Shown in pieces: positions 1 through 12,286 of a DNA stretch of 64,000 nt. The stretch is from Micractinium sp. NFX-FRZ (taxonomy: Eukaryota > Chlorophyta > Trebouxiophyceae > Chlorellales > Chlorellaceae): positions 1-64,000 of the forward strand of contig JAPTJF010000342.1 of NCBI GenBank assembly GCA_029339195.1, given 5' to 3'. A model generated the notes under the pieces. The model was not told the origin of the DNA, made no database searches, and was given only the letters and a program-made list of their open reading frames with translations. The stretch's first letter is position 1. Every line of letters starts with the position of its first letter. The translations under genes were made by a program, and so were the position numbers.

Positions 1-277
1 CGCCACTCCCTAGACCGGCCCTATACCGCGTCGGCGGCTGCCGCCGATCGCTCAAGAACACCTTACGTTGCGCCTGAGCAGTATTCTGCGTCCCAGAGTG
101 GCTGAGGAGCTCCGCGACTTGGCGGCATCGCTAGCAGGGCGACCCCCCAGGCACCTCCCAACGGCAAAGTGGAGCAGCTGAACAACACATTACGTGTACC
201 AGGATCACAAAGAAACAAACAGATCGGAAAATGATGCAGGAAATCGGCAGATGTGCCGCCCAATGTGAAGAGAGGGG

Positions 278-377
278 GGACAGGCCATACCCGTGCCAGG
301 GGGATTCCTGACCGGGAGGCCTACCTGGGACAGGCCATACCCGTGCCAGGGGGATTCCTGACCGGGAGGCCTACCTG
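278..377. repeat. Perfect 50-bp tandem duplication (2 copies)
   Basis: Two identical 50-base units lie head to tail at 278-327 and 328-377. Each unit starts with GGACAGGCCATACCC and ends with GGCCTACCTG. There is no coding context and no further copy in the window. Confidence 0.95.
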
Positions 378-1022
378 CTGGCAGGTTGTTGATGACAACA
401 TCAACAAATGATCTCTGGCGTTTGCTGCCGATCTCGTCGATTCACAAAAGTTAGTCTTCGGAGGAATGGAGGGCTTGGGGGGACCCAAACACGCCCGCCT
501 GACGCTCGCGTGGGCAAAGCCCCAGACCGGCAGGTTCAGCTGTCCTTCCTACCAAAGTGCACACTAATCATATATATGTGCAACTAGAAAGTGCACACCT
601 TGTTGTAAGCTCATCCGATTGCACAACCTTGCTGAGTATACTAGCACAACACGTGTGCAACGTGGTGAATGCCCACGCCGGAAACGTCATGTTTTCGCCC
701 TGTCCGCCGTCGTGAGCGTTTCTGACATGCAAGACCGACCTAGGCCATCATGAACGGTCGGAGACTGTGTCTGGATGGCTTCCATGAGAGCCTGCCAGCA
801 TGCTGTGACCCTGTATATACATCAGCTCGCTCCCTTTGTCGGTGGGGAGAGGGGGCTGCATGGGGAGCCTCCTGCTTCACCCCTGTTTGCCAGGTGCTCC
901 TGCATTCCCGTAGCCGTGCCATTGCACGCATATGCATGGGCCCAGGGGATCATACGGTCAATGCTTGAAGCCAGGCACACCGCAGCCATAAGAGCAGTGA
1001 GCTCCCCACACATGTCTGGATG

Positions 1023-1062
1023 CATGTGTGTGTGTGTGTATGTGTGTGTGTGTGCATGTGCG
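1023..1062. repeat. (TG)n microsatellite
   Basis: An imperfect TG/CA dinucleotide run. It creates spurious open frames rich in Cys/Val or His/Thr on both strands. Confidence 0.9.
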
Positions 1063-2267
1063 TTTGCGTGCAAAAGGGCCCAGAAGCGGTGTGTGCAGGC
1101 GTGTGCGTTTGTTTGTATTTGAATGAAATGGGATGCCGCCACACACTCTTGAGCAAGATGGCCGTAGAGTGTGGGCTTGGGGGGCTGCTGTTCGTGCTGC
1201 CAGCTAATCCGCGGAACAATGCATCCCTCTGTGCCTTGTTTCTTCGCTGCATGGTGATCTGCGAACTTTGTCACTGTTCGTCCATATCTCAACTCACTAC
1301 TTCTGAAGACCTAAAAACATGTAGCGTCGGTGGGTCGAGCTGACTAACATGAAGTGTGCAAGTCTTCACACCATTCGTGGATGCAACTCAGGGTGCTAAA
1401 CTATGTGTAGTGATTGACTTTCCACACAGACAAGAGTGGGCACCTGCCACCCACCCTGACACGCTGCAGCAGCGGTGTGCAACCACAAGCTGCCTGCACC
1501 TCCACCTTCATAGCATACGCACCCCACCTTCACGTGGGCGTGCACAGAGCAGCACCTGCACCAAGCGTGTTCGCCGGTCTCGTTTGAACTTGTTACGCAA
1601 GTCAGCAGTTCTACTGCACAGGTCCACAATTGCTGGTGTGCACCAGCGTGCCGCTGAATGGCAAGCACCCTAGGGCCTTCACCCGCGCCCATGTCCCGCT
1701 TTGCTGTGTAGTGTGTAGGGGCGATGGGACGGAATAGCGTCTTGTGTGTTTGTGCATGATTTGCGTGCTCCGTGATTTGTGTGAAGTGGCTGCCCTCTAC
1801 CCTTTCGCATCCGACGGCCTGAGGTCCCAGCAGCTCCCTGATTCAGTTGCAGCTGTCGACAGGGGGGTCTTGTGAGCAGGTGAGGCCGCAAAGGCACCGA
1901 ACCATGGTGTTACCCACTTGCCTTCGCTGTGTGCCGCCCTCCTGCCTGGTGCCGCTGGCGTCGCATCGAGCAGTGATGCGTAATTTGGCAGGCCAGCGGC
2001 CAGAGCACCCTCCCTTGGGCGCGCACCCTGTCTTCCCTGCGTTTTGGGCGCCTGCGCCGCGCCCCGCGCTCTCGGTGCACGAAGACGGTAGCATGGAGCG
2101 GCTAGAGCAGCTATGGGCGGGGCAGAAGCAAAGCTTGCGACAGCGGCGCAAGCTGGGCGCCGCCTGCCGCCTGGCGGCAGCCGCGCTAGGTGCCGCTGGT
2201 GCGGGCTGGCCTTCACTTACCGCCCATATTGGTAGTTGCACCCCTCCCGCCTCGTGCAGCAGAGACA

Positions 2268-5200
2268 ATGGCCAGCGCCATCTTGGGGTCGGCCCACGTA
2301 GGGCGGGCCGCTCAGCTCAGGGGCTCGGCTGCCCGTCGGCACCGCCGCACCACGCCTGTGGCCCACCGCCGCGCCGTCATCACTGCGGCAGCCGACAGCA
2401 ACAGCGCGTGGGACACGCTCAGCGTGGATGAGCTGCAGGAGTGGGAGGTGCGACCAAGGACCGCAGTTTGAGGCCAGTTGTTTAGCATGGGGCCGCACTC
2501 CAGGCTGCCGCTGCTCATCTCCCGCCCACCCTCGCACCCCTGCGCACCCCTGCCCTGGCGTGTTGCCTGCAGGAGACTGGCCCGCCCACCCCGCTCCTGG
2601 ATACCATCAACTTTCCGGTGCACCTGAAGAACCTGGGCATTGGCGACCTGAAGAAGCTGACCAAGGAGCTGCGCGCGGGTGGGGTGGGGGCCGGGCCGGG
2701 GTCCCGGGGGGGTGGGCCATGCCGACTTGGCGCAAAGGGCGGGGGGGCAGGGGAGGGGGGTACTTTCTCAACAGCAGGGCGTGCCTATTGCGTGTGCCCT
2801 CTTGCTACGCACCCTCCCACCCACTCACCCGCCCTGTGCGCAGACCTCATCCACACCGTGGCCAAGACGGGCGGGCACCTGGGGTCCAGCTTGGGGGTGG
2901 TGGAGCTGACGCTGGCGCTGCACTACGTGTTCAACACGCCAGAGGACAAGATCATTTTTGATGTTGGCCACCAGGCCTACATCCACAAAATGCTGACTGG
3001 GCGGCGCAGCCGCATGCACACCATCCGGCAGCAGGGCGGCCTGTCGGGTGCGCAACCTCGGGGGCGCCTGCACATGGGATGTGGCCTGCTGCCCAGCCAG
3101 TCTGCCGATGCCGATGTGCCCCGCCTGGCGGGCCAAATCGCATCGCGGGCCGCTCACCTGCTGTAACCGCACGAACGCGGCTTTTTGTGCAGGGTTCACC
3201 AAGCGTGCCGAGTCTCCCTACGACCCTTTTGGCGCGGGCCACAGCTCCACCTCCATCTCCTCGGCACTGGGCATGGCAGTGGGCCGGGATGTGAAGGGAC
3301 GCAAGAACAATGTTGTGGCGGTGAGTCCAGGGGGCAGCCCAGGTCATGCGGGTGCTGGTGCAAGCACACATGCACTGGCCCGCACAAAGTGCCCCTGGCT
3401 GCCACCGTGCTCCCTTCAGGTCATCGGCGACGGCGCGATCACTGGCGGCATGGCGTACGAGGCAATGAACCATGCCGGCTTCCTGGACACCAACATGATT
3501 GTCATTCTGAACGACAACCAGCAGGCACGTGGGGCTGGTGGGAACGAGGTGCACGCTTGCCGGGGGACCGCTGGCCGTACCCCATCTGTTCTTCTGTGGG
3601 AGAGTGCCAACCTGCCGGAGTGGGGTGGGCCGCTTTCTGGGACCTGGGATGCCGCGCATGCCGGGGGTGGGCTTTGCTCACGGAGCCTAAGTCGGCCGCG
3701 CTTACCCTAAGGATGCTTGTTGCCCCCCCATTGCTGCGCAGGTGTCGCTGCCCACGCAGTACAATGGCAAGAACCAGGAGCCCGTGGGGGCGCTGTCTTC
3801 CACGCTGGCGCGGCTGCAGGTTGGCTGCCTGTCTGCCCTGCTCTGGCCGCATGCCTGCGCCCGCTGTCAAGCCCATGCATTGCGACGCCGCTTGTGGATA
3901 CGGCAGGCTTGACAAGGCTAGCAGAAGCGCACACTTCATGCCCACGCACCTGTCTCTTTAAGCTGCTGCGTGCTGACCCATGGGGGTTTGCAGGCCAATC
4001 GCCAGCTACGTGAGCTGCGCGAAATCGCCAAGGGCGTGACCAAGCAGCTGCCAGGCGTGATCCAGAATGCGACGGCCAAGATTGACGAGTACGCCCGCGG
4101 CATGATCAGCGGCACGGGCAGCACGCTGTTTGAGGAGCTGGGCTTCTACTACATTGGCCCTGTGGATGGCCACAACCTGCAAGACCTCATCGACGTGCTG
4201 TCAGGCAGGGGCCTAGGGCGACCGGCAACCTGTTGCAGCCCTGCGGGCACCCTGCTGCGGCCCGCTGGCACCCTGTTGCAACCTCGCTGTAGCGTGCTTG
4301 GCTGTCGGAACCCCCCATCGCTACTGCTGATTGCATGGCCTGCCACCCCCCTGCCGTGCTGCTGACTGCTGAGGCCTGCAGAGATCAAGACCACCGAGAC
4401 TGTGGGCCCGGTGTTGCTGCATGTGGTGACGGAGAAGGGCCGTGGGTACCTGCCAGCGGAGAGCGCCTCTGACAAGATGCATGGCGTTGTGCAGTATGAC
4501 ACCGTGACCGGTCAGCAAGTCAAGGCCAAGTCTCAGGTGGGCAGCTTCAGCACACTGTCCTGCGGCTGGGCATCAGTTCTTGGCCCGTTCTGCTGTGCCA
4601 TGCAGCCGCTGAGGTGTGTTTCGATGTGTCTTGTTGTCCCTCAGGGTGCTGCTCAGCGCTGCCAAGGTTCTCCTTGAGGTGCCGATGTGCTGTGCGTACC
4701 ACCCGGTGACCCTGTGTCTGGATGGACAGATTGGTGATCTTTGCCGACCCCACCTGATTCACCCTGCAGACCCAGTCCTTCACCAACTACTTTGCTGATG
4801 CCCTGGTGGCGGAGGCCAAGAAGGATGCGCGCATCGTGGGCATCCACGCCGCAATGGGCGGCGGCACTGGCATGAACCGCTTTGAAAAGGTGTCGGGTTG
4901 TCCTGCTGGCCCCTTGGGTGTGCCATGCAATGCTAAACTGCGAGCGGTGGTGCTGCTCTGCCGCTTCCGCATGCTTTGCAGACCTCTTTGCCTGCCCCAC
5001 AGACCCTGCAACCTCTGGGAGTGCCCTCAACTGCCCCTCCCATTATGGGCTGTGCCCACAGTCCTGCCCGTCGTGGAGGAGAAGCCTAAGTTGCTTCCTC
5101 TGCATGCGCCTGCCAACCACAGGTGTTCCCAGACCGTGTGTACGACGTGGGCATCGCAGAGCAGCACGCAGTCACGTTTGCCGCGGGCCTGGCGTGCGAG

Positions 5201-6914
5201 GGCCTGGCGCCTTTTGTCGCCATCTACTCCTCCTTCCTGCAGCGCGGCTACGACCAGGTTGTGCACGATGTCTCGCTGCAGAACCTGCCAGGTGGGGCGG
5301 GTGCTGATGGCTAGCAGAGCAGAGCACGCTGCTCTCCCAAATGTGCCTGCGCACTCAGGTGTTTGGCCTGGTCAACACAATTCCCAGTGTGTGGGCCAGC
5401 AGGGTCTTGATGAGGTAGACAGACTGCTGGAAGTGACACCCCACCTGCCTGCAGTGCGCTTTGCGATGGACCGCGCCGGCCTGGTGGGTGCAGATGGCGC
5501 TACGCACTGCGGCGCCTTTGATGTCACCTACATGGCTTGCCTGCCCAACATCGTGTGCATGGCGCCGTCCAATGAGGCGGAGCTCATCAACATGGTAGCC
5601 ACATGCGCCGCCATAGACGACCGGTGGGTGGGTTCACGTGCGTGTCTGGTCTTGCGCTGCTGGCAGTGCTGCCACTGTTGGGCACTCAACATGTGTGAGC
5701 CAGCAAGCGACAGCGGTGACTGTGCTGTCAGTTGCAGCGGCTGTGCCTTGACAGGCACTGAGTGTCCTTGAGGTGTTTGCAGGCCGTCGTGCTTCCGCTT
5801 CCCACGTGGCAACGGTGTTGGGGTTGACCTGGCCAGCGAGGGCATCACGCCCGACTTCAAGGGCACCCCTGTTCCAGTAAGCGCCTGAGATATACTTGCT
5901 GACACACAGTTCGGGCTGCTATGTAGCGAGCTGCTGCATGGTGAGTGCAGCTGTTTTGACGTCATGAGGCGAGCCTTGGGCATTTCGAACCTCTGGATGC
6001 AAGCATCAGCGGTGTCTGTGCCCCCCACTTGTTGTACAGATTGGCAAGATGCGGTTGCGGCGAGGCGGCGCTGACGTGGCCTTGATTGGATATGGCAGCC
6101 CCGTGCATGCCTGCCTGGCAGCCGCAGAGATGCTGGAGATGGTGAGCGGTTAGGAGCTGCACATTGTGCAGTGTTTATGAGCAGAGCAAATCGCCCTTGT
6201 GTTGGTTGCAGGTGCCCAACTGCTCTGCACTGCATCTCATCCTGCACTGCTTCTCAACCCTCCTCTGTTTTTGCACGACCCATCTCCACGCCCCCACTCC
6301 ACCCTTTTACATCACGTCTGCATCTGCGCCCCGCCCCGCAGTCGGGCGTCTCTGCCACCGTGGTGGATGCGCGGTTCTGCAAGCCACTGGACACCGACAT
6401 GCTGCGCAAGCTGGCCAAGGAGCACCCCGTCATGATCACGGTGGAGGAGGGCTCCATCGGCGGCTTTGCTGCGCATGTGATGCAGGTGAGGCGTGGTGCC
6501 CATTGCTTGCACAGCAGCGCTTGCTGGGCCCACGGCTGGGCAGCAGCCAGTGTTTGCCGGCGCGAAAGATGCCCTCAGGGTGGGCGGCCATGATGCCCCA
6601 CCTCTGTTGTGCAGTTCCTGTGTTTGGATGGGCTAATGGATGGCAACCTCAAGTTCCGCCCCATGACCCTGCCCGATCGCTACATCGAGCATGGCACACA
6701 GGTGGGCACTCCATGCAATGCTGGGCTGGTGCTTGCGATCGATGCCATGGTGACATGCACCCGACAGAGCGCGCAAGGGCAGTGCTTCATGCCTCATTCA
6801 CACGTGGTGCCCATGTTTGTGCAGGCGGAGCAACTGGCAGAGGCAGGCCTGGATGCGTCGCACATCGCGGCAACAGCACTGACTGTACTTGGGAAAAAGA
6901 AGTCTCTTGTGTGA
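2268..6914 (+). CDS. DXS: 1-deoxy-D-xylulose-5-phosphate synthase, plastidic (16 exons)
   Basis: DXS condenses pyruvate and glyceraldehyde 3-phosphate to DXP using thiamine diphosphate; it is the entry enzyme of the plastid MEP pathway. Exons: 2268-2447, 2573-2678, 2844-3047, 3193-3320, 3420-3524, 3742-3819, 3994-4204, 4382-4536, 4770-4889, 5123-5291, 5455-5623, 5783-5876, 6040-6141, 6342-6485, 6615-6701, 6825-6914. They sum to 2142 nt, giving 713 residues, the usual plant/algal length. About 45 Arg/Ala/Ser-rich N-terminal residues form a transit peptide, which supports the ATG at 2268. Visible motifs are [11 protein letters not shown], the ThDP signature GDGAITGG...[14 protein letters not shown] with the catalytic Glu, and the C-terminal transketolase region [12 protein letters not shown]. 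Introns after 3524 and 4204 use GC donors. The gene is complete with no lost key residue and is convergent with NOC3. Confidence 0.97.
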
Positions 6915-6953
6915 GGAGTGTGCTGGTAGAGAGGTGCCTGGCGTCATGCTGTA

Positions 6954-6958
6954 TGTAA
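6954..6958 (+). terminator. TGTAA poly(A) signal of DXS
   Basis: TGTAA lies 40 bases after the DXS stop. This pentamer is the usual poly(A) signal of core chlorophytes, and the spacing fits a very short 3' UTR. Confidence 0.6.
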
Positions 6959-7078
6959 TGGTAGCAAATTGCACGTCAGACTAAGGTGTCGCAGGCAGTG
7001 CTGGTTGCAAGTCACACGGCCAAAACCCCTGGCACACAAGCATTCGAGCTCCGCCAACAGGGGGATTGAAAGGCTGGG

Positions 7079-10000
7079 TTAAGGGGCTGGGTTGAAGCCG
7101 CCCGTCACGGTCGAATATGCTGCTGCAAAGGCTGATGCGCCTTCCATCAGCGGCAGCACGCCAGCGGGGCTTCCGGCTGTAAGCTGTGAGCTGGCGGCTG
7201 CCACGTGTGGGTGGTAGTGCTGCGCAAGCAGGCTGAGCTCCCACAAGGGCGTTGAGAGGGCGCCAACCTGCACGCACAGTTTTCGCAGGGGTGTGCTTTG
7301 CAGTGATAGCACAGGACTAGCATAGGTAAGAAGAGCACAGGACTGTGCGCATGCACACAGAGGAACACAAAGTGACTTCTGTCCGGGTGGGCCAGTGAGC
7401 TGACCTCTGTTGGGTCGGCAGCCTCTGGTCGGTACCCCTGCGTAACAGGCCCGCCAGGCTCGTGCTGCAGCATGCCTTGCAGCTGTCGCGAACGCCTGCG
7501 GGTGGTTGGGGCAAGGTGGTGTACGTGTGGTGGGGTGTGAGTGAGCCCCTTGTCCCCGTCAACGGGAGGCGCCCGCATCTCGCTCCGCCCCCCCCGGGTC
7601 GGCGTGCGCGTTGTGTGCGTGTGTGCGCGGTGGGGTGCCGGGGAAGGGGGGGGTGGGGGGCGCGGTGGGGGGCCAACAGAGCCGTTGGTTACGACACAGC
7701 ACCAGTTCCAGATGAGGTCGCACACTGGTGTACGGTATGCCTTTGCTCAAACAATCTGCATGCTTGCTGCCCCCAAACAAGCAGCACACCTGAGCATGCG
7801 GTGCACAAGGCAGAGCAAGCCCATGGCTAGACCCGAGTCTCCAGCTGCTGTGACACCAGCAAGCATGCGTTTCGCAAATGCCGCCTGCAGGCAGGGAGCA
7901 GACGAGAGAACCGACTGTTGGGCAGGTGAGCAAGAATGGTCGCTGCATGATGTGCCCTTCTTAGGTGGCGGGACGCACACATGGCGGTGCACTCGCCTGA
8001 CGCGAAGCGTCCAGTGTCCTGGCGCCCAAGATGAGCGCCTCAAGAATGCTGGGCAGCAAGAAGCAAACCTGCAGGGGAGTAGCATGAGCGTATAACCCGT
8101 CAGAGCGCTGGCCCTGTGTTGTGGCCGCGACAGACAGCACAACCAAGGCAGCAAACAAGGCGGGGCTGCCTCTCGCCACGGGCTCTGCTGCAGGTCCCAC
8201 CCCTTGCCCGCACCTGCTCTCCGGCCTTGGCACCTCCCTCAACAGCTGTGGCCATGCTAGCAAACAGGGCTTCTTCCTCGCAATCAGCGCCAGGCGCGGC
8301 CCCCTGGCTAGCACCAGCTGTCCCGGTGCCTTCCAGCAGTGGCTCCAGCATTGTGTGCTGCAGAGCTGCATACAGCTCTGTGAAGAACCCAGCATAGTCT
8401 GCCGAGATGGCGTCTCCCTGCAGGGCACATGGGCGGCACGTCGTTAGGGGAGTGTACTTGGCAAGATTGCATATGCAAAATCTGCGGCAACATTCCCCGC
8501 AAGAGCAAGAGCTTGCCTGCTTGTGCACCATCTCGGCTGCTGTCAGCAGAACACGGAGGCGCTCTTGAGGGGGCAGCGCGCTGCTCCTCAGCAGCACGCG
8601 CAGCTCGGCAGCAATGTCTTGAATGTACTCCACGCTGCACAGCGGGGGGCAGGCATGAGCAACCAAACTTTCTTCAACAAAAAACCGAATGCGACTGTTC
8701 AAGACCTGCGCAGTTCCTGGACAGGCTCAGCAGCACAAGCAGTCCTACCAGCTTACATGCACTCAGGTGCACCCCATCCCCGGCACGCATGTGTTGTGCC
8801 GCTCCGCGCACCTGATCAAATGTGCATACTTGCTCAGCAGGCGTAGAGCAGGAAAGAGAAGGGGGAACTTCCACAAAAACTGTGTCCTTGATAGCGGCGT
8901 TGCTGCATACTCATATAGCAAAATGGAGCACTCATGTCAGTTCTGCATGCAGATACCAAATCCCAGCATGTTTAATCACAAGAAGTTCAGTATCACAGCT
9001 CGGCTATTGGGCACCTACCTTCTGCCCGCTGGATCACGCCAGATGCAGCGCACGTCTTCAGCACCCTGCAGCCAAGTGGCGCATGTGTCGTCACATAATC
9101 AGGGCACGCAAGAGGCGTCGTTGGCTGGCCATTTTGCAAAAGGATGTGCGGCTTCTGACTAACCTGAACAGCATCTCAAACAATGCATCCAGCGTGGCCG
9201 TCTGGTTGTTGCAGCGTGCAGTGAAATCCGCTGCAGCCTGCAACACCACATCGCAGGCACCAGCTCAGGCATGTTGGCAAAACCGCAGCTGCGGCAACCA
9301 AATTCCGTGCTCCACTACGGCCAAGCGACTGGTTGGTTGAGAGCAACGCCTGCAGTTGGACGGTGGCAAGGCAATGACTACGATGGCAGCAAGACATCAG
9401 TTTTACACTCACTTGAGCCTCCAAAAAACTGCGGTCCACGTCGTCTTTTGCCCTCCTCTGTTTTTTCTTTTTCGGACCAGTCTCTGCACACAGAAAGTAG
9501 CACTGCTGAGTGCAAAAACTGGAAGCTGCACATCTTGACGTGCCCCGCTAACAGAAAGTCAATGCCAGTAGAGTTGAGCAGCTTGAAAGGAAGCAGTCCC
9601 CAATCCTGCCATGCCTCATGACCAAACACTGCCATAGTGTGGCACATAGTGAAATAATGCAGGCAGTTATAGCTTGCTAACCACCTGATGCAGACAGTGA
9701 AGATGCCAGCACATCTGGGAACCGCAGGTCCAGCAGACAGTCCAATGTGCTAGGAGGCGCGATGCATTTCAATCGGCGTACCAAGTCGGCAATTAGCTGC
9801 ATGCAAGCGGGAATTGGTCAAGACTTGACCAGAATCAGTTTTGCCTGCTGTCACACCTGCTGTTTGACAGTCGAAGCATGGATTTAAAGACATCAGCCAG
9901 CCTACATGCCCTTGCCTGCACAGCCTCGGTTGCCACTTCTCCGTCACCATGGCTGCTGGCAAACAGTGTGCTCAGACCATCCAGTGCGATCTGCCTGCAA

Positions 10001-11612
10001 GTCTGGCAATCGCGAGCTTTAGGATCACACAGTGTGGTGCAAGTTTTTACTGTATGGGAATTTGGGCACAATGCAGAGCGGCTGCCAGTTCGATAGCCCA
10101 CCTAATCTGTTGGTCCTTGTGCGGCAGACAGGACACTAGCGCTTGCAGCAGATCTGCAAGTATACCGACAGGACAGTGTGACAGTCAAGCAAGTCAAGCC
10201 AAGCGGCGGGGAGGGGGGGAGGACTGCAGGTATACAAGCACAGGGAAAGCAACATGCAGCAGCAAGAAGTGCCCACGGCATCAGAGGAGCATACACACCT
10301 GAGCGGTAGTTGAAGTGAGGTGCGGCTGTCAGCAGGCCTGCCATGCACTTGACTGCAATGCGTCCCTGGTGCAGCGGCGCTTGGCCTGCGGTGCTCTGCT
10401 TGAATGCCTGCAACAACAAAACACCGTCTGTCCTCAGAACGCGTGCGTCTGGGCTTTCAGCGCTCCTCCTGAGCACGTGATGTCTGGACACCAAAAACAC
10501 TTTTGTCAGCGCATGCTGGCCCGGATGTCCAGAGTCACCTGACGCCGAGAATTTTCTATGAGAAGATGCTATGAGAAGATGTGACACCCAAAGCAGCAAG
10601 GCATAAGGCACTGGTCGACGCTTGCGCCAAACCTCACTAGCCTGGGCAACCTGGGATAGGTACCGACTCAAAACCCAGCAGGCTGCAGCCTGCCCACTGT
10701 TGCCCGCCCACCACTGTTGCCTCACCCTCAGCAGCACCCGCAGGTAGGAATGATAACCATTCAGAAGTGCGGTTTCGTATGTCTTGAGTGCCCGCACCTC
10801 CTTGGAGAGCTGCAATTCCACGGGGAGGGAGCCAGGAACATCACGTGCATCCTCGCCGTTGGCGGCCGCCAATGCAAAACCACACGCATGCTCGCCAGCG
10901 GCTGGCTGCTGGCTGCTGGCTGCATTGCCTTGCCTGCTCGGGCGCGTCCTCCTCGTGCATGGGGCGGATGCGATATGCTGGCACCAGGTCAATGAACACC
11001 GCCAGCAGCGTCAGCATGGCCAGCCGGCGCACCTGCGCGTGGACAGGCGGGTCAGCACAGCAACACGGCTCCTACTACATCCTGGCGCTAGCTGAAGTGC
11101 TGCCGTGAGCAATAACGATGCTGGGGATGCAGACGCAGGGCCCCAACAAAGAGCAGGGCAAGCGCTTGCCAGCGTGCAGGTGAGCACCTGACCATCCGCA
11201 TCCTGCAGCAGCTCCAGCAGCGCCTTGAGCTGTGGCAGCTGCTTGTTGGGGTCCTGCAACACCTGCTGCGCAGCCACGGCCAGCTGGCGTTTCGCTGCCT
11301 GCCGCCGCGCCTCCTGAGATTGAATGCCCTTGAGCGCCTCCAGACCGGTGCCTGCGTCTGCAGCGGGCCAATGACGGTGCCATCACAAACAGGCAACCAG
11401 GCTAAAGACGCAGGCGTGGCAGCGCAAGGCACCCAGTAGGTGCGGCATGCTTGGCGGTGTGTGTGTGTTGGGGAGGGGTGCTGGCAGACAAGGCACGTTG
11501 ACATTAAACACTCCCCAAGGCCCAATCACCGTGACGCGACTTGCGTGCTTGCCCACCCGCTGCCCTCCCGAACGCCTCCTCCTGCTCCGTTGCTTGCTGA
11601 ACCTCAGAAAAT

Positions 11613-11649
<37 letters not shown>

Positions 11650-12005
11650 GCTCCTTGGCGAGGTCGTCAACGACGGTGATGCCCTCGACGTACAGCGGCG
11701 CTACAGCGGTCACCGCCGCAGCCCATTGTTGCGGCGTTTGCTGGTGCTCGGCGGAGCGCCAACCAGCTGCACCCTCCTCAGCAGTACTCGTCCTGACGGG
11801 CAGGGCCACGGGGGCCCGCTGCCGCCGGTCCAGCTTGCTGCCCTGCCGACAGGAGGTGCATGGCAGCCGCGCAAGCCGCTCAGCTCACACTGGTGCTGTG
11901 CATAGTATGCTGGGAAGCCGAAAGCATACAGCCGCGCACCTGGCGGGTTTGCTCCCACGCCTCGGCACCGTCTGCGTCGCCGCTCGCCCGTGCTGCACGC
12001 CCCAT
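7079..12005 (-). CDS. NOC3: Nucleolar complex protein 3 homologue (19 exons)
   Basis: NOC3 acts with NOC2 in maturation and intranuclear transport of pre-60S ribosomes. Exons, 5' to 3' on the minus strand: 11940-12005, 11557-11842, 11188-11351, 10934-11032, 10726-10809, 10299-10407, 10102-10153, 9916-9994, 9685-9796, 9413-9483, 9164-9237, 9019-9065, 8812-8902, 8517-8634, 8214-8417, 7997-8068, 7790-7884, 7405-7495, 7079-7267. The sum is 2103 nt, 700 residues, in frame throughout; the human protein has about 800 and the yeast one about 660. Family hallmarks, compared from memory, are VPAYRIRP, SKEVRALKTYETALL, AVKCMAGLLTAAPHFNY, the basic PKKKKQRR, QTATLDALFEMLFRVLK, LLSKYAHLIR and the C-terminal WELSLLAQHYHP. 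A 10-Gln tract sits near the N-terminus. Four of 18 introns have GC donors. The exact start is the least certain point. Confidence 0.92.
11615..11646 (-). repeat. CTG/CAG repeat coding polyglutamine in NOC3
   Basis: Ten uninterrupted CTG units on the plus strand are read on the minus strand as ten Gln codons inside NOC3 exon 2. They follow DDLAKELE and precede KFSEVQQ. Such tracts vary in length between strains. Confidence 0.9.
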
Positions 12006-12211
12006 GGTGCACTCTTGGTTGTCTGAAGTTGTATTGTTGGAACAAAGGCGCCCAGCAACCAGTTACGTTGATGTGGACATTATGCCACACCCTCACCTGC
12101 TGGGTTGTCCAGACAGGTCCCGAGGTGACTTTGATGCTGGTGCGGCAAGGCACTGAATCTTGCCCAAGCAGGATCTCTGTGGGAGTGTGTTTGTGATTTT
12201 ATGAAAGCCTG

Positions 12212-12216
12212 TTACA
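12212..12216 (-). terminator. TGTAA poly(A) signal of CCDC12
   Basis: TTACA on the plus strand, TGTAA on the minus strand, lies about 70 bases beyond the CCDC12 stop. This fits the chlorophyte poly(A) signal and sits in the 281-base gap before NOC3, which is on the same strand. Confidence 0.55.
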
Positions 12217-12286
12217 TTGAGAACAATCCCGTTTGTAGGGCACGCTCCGCCTGCTCGTCTCCCTCTGAAGGGCAGGCCGGCCGCAG

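Larger units (their letters stand above)
1..2267. other. Non-coding region upstream of DXS
   Basis: No frame in this stretch looks like a conserved protein. The longer open frames run through TG/CA microsatellite or GC-rich DNA and have no recognisable domain. The last few hundred bases before 2268 should hold the DXS promoter and 5' UTR, but I see no convincing TATA box or other defined element. The stretch contains a perfect 50-bp tandem duplication and a TG microsatellite, listed separately. Confidence 0.6.

Noticed and set aside
822..1343. Several overlapping open frames on both strands.
   Set aside because: They are translations of the TG/CA microsatellite and its surroundings, with repetitive composition and no domain.
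1847..2431. A 194-codon plus-strand frame upstream of and overlapping the DXS start.
   Set aside because: It is GC-rich, out of frame with DXS, and resembles no protein; the overlapping minus frames are equally long.
7147..7725. A long minus-strand frame with Pro/Arg-rich sequence.
   Set aside because: Only 7405-7495 of it is coding (NOC3 exon 18). The rest is intron, including a G/C-homopolymer stretch that keeps stops rare.
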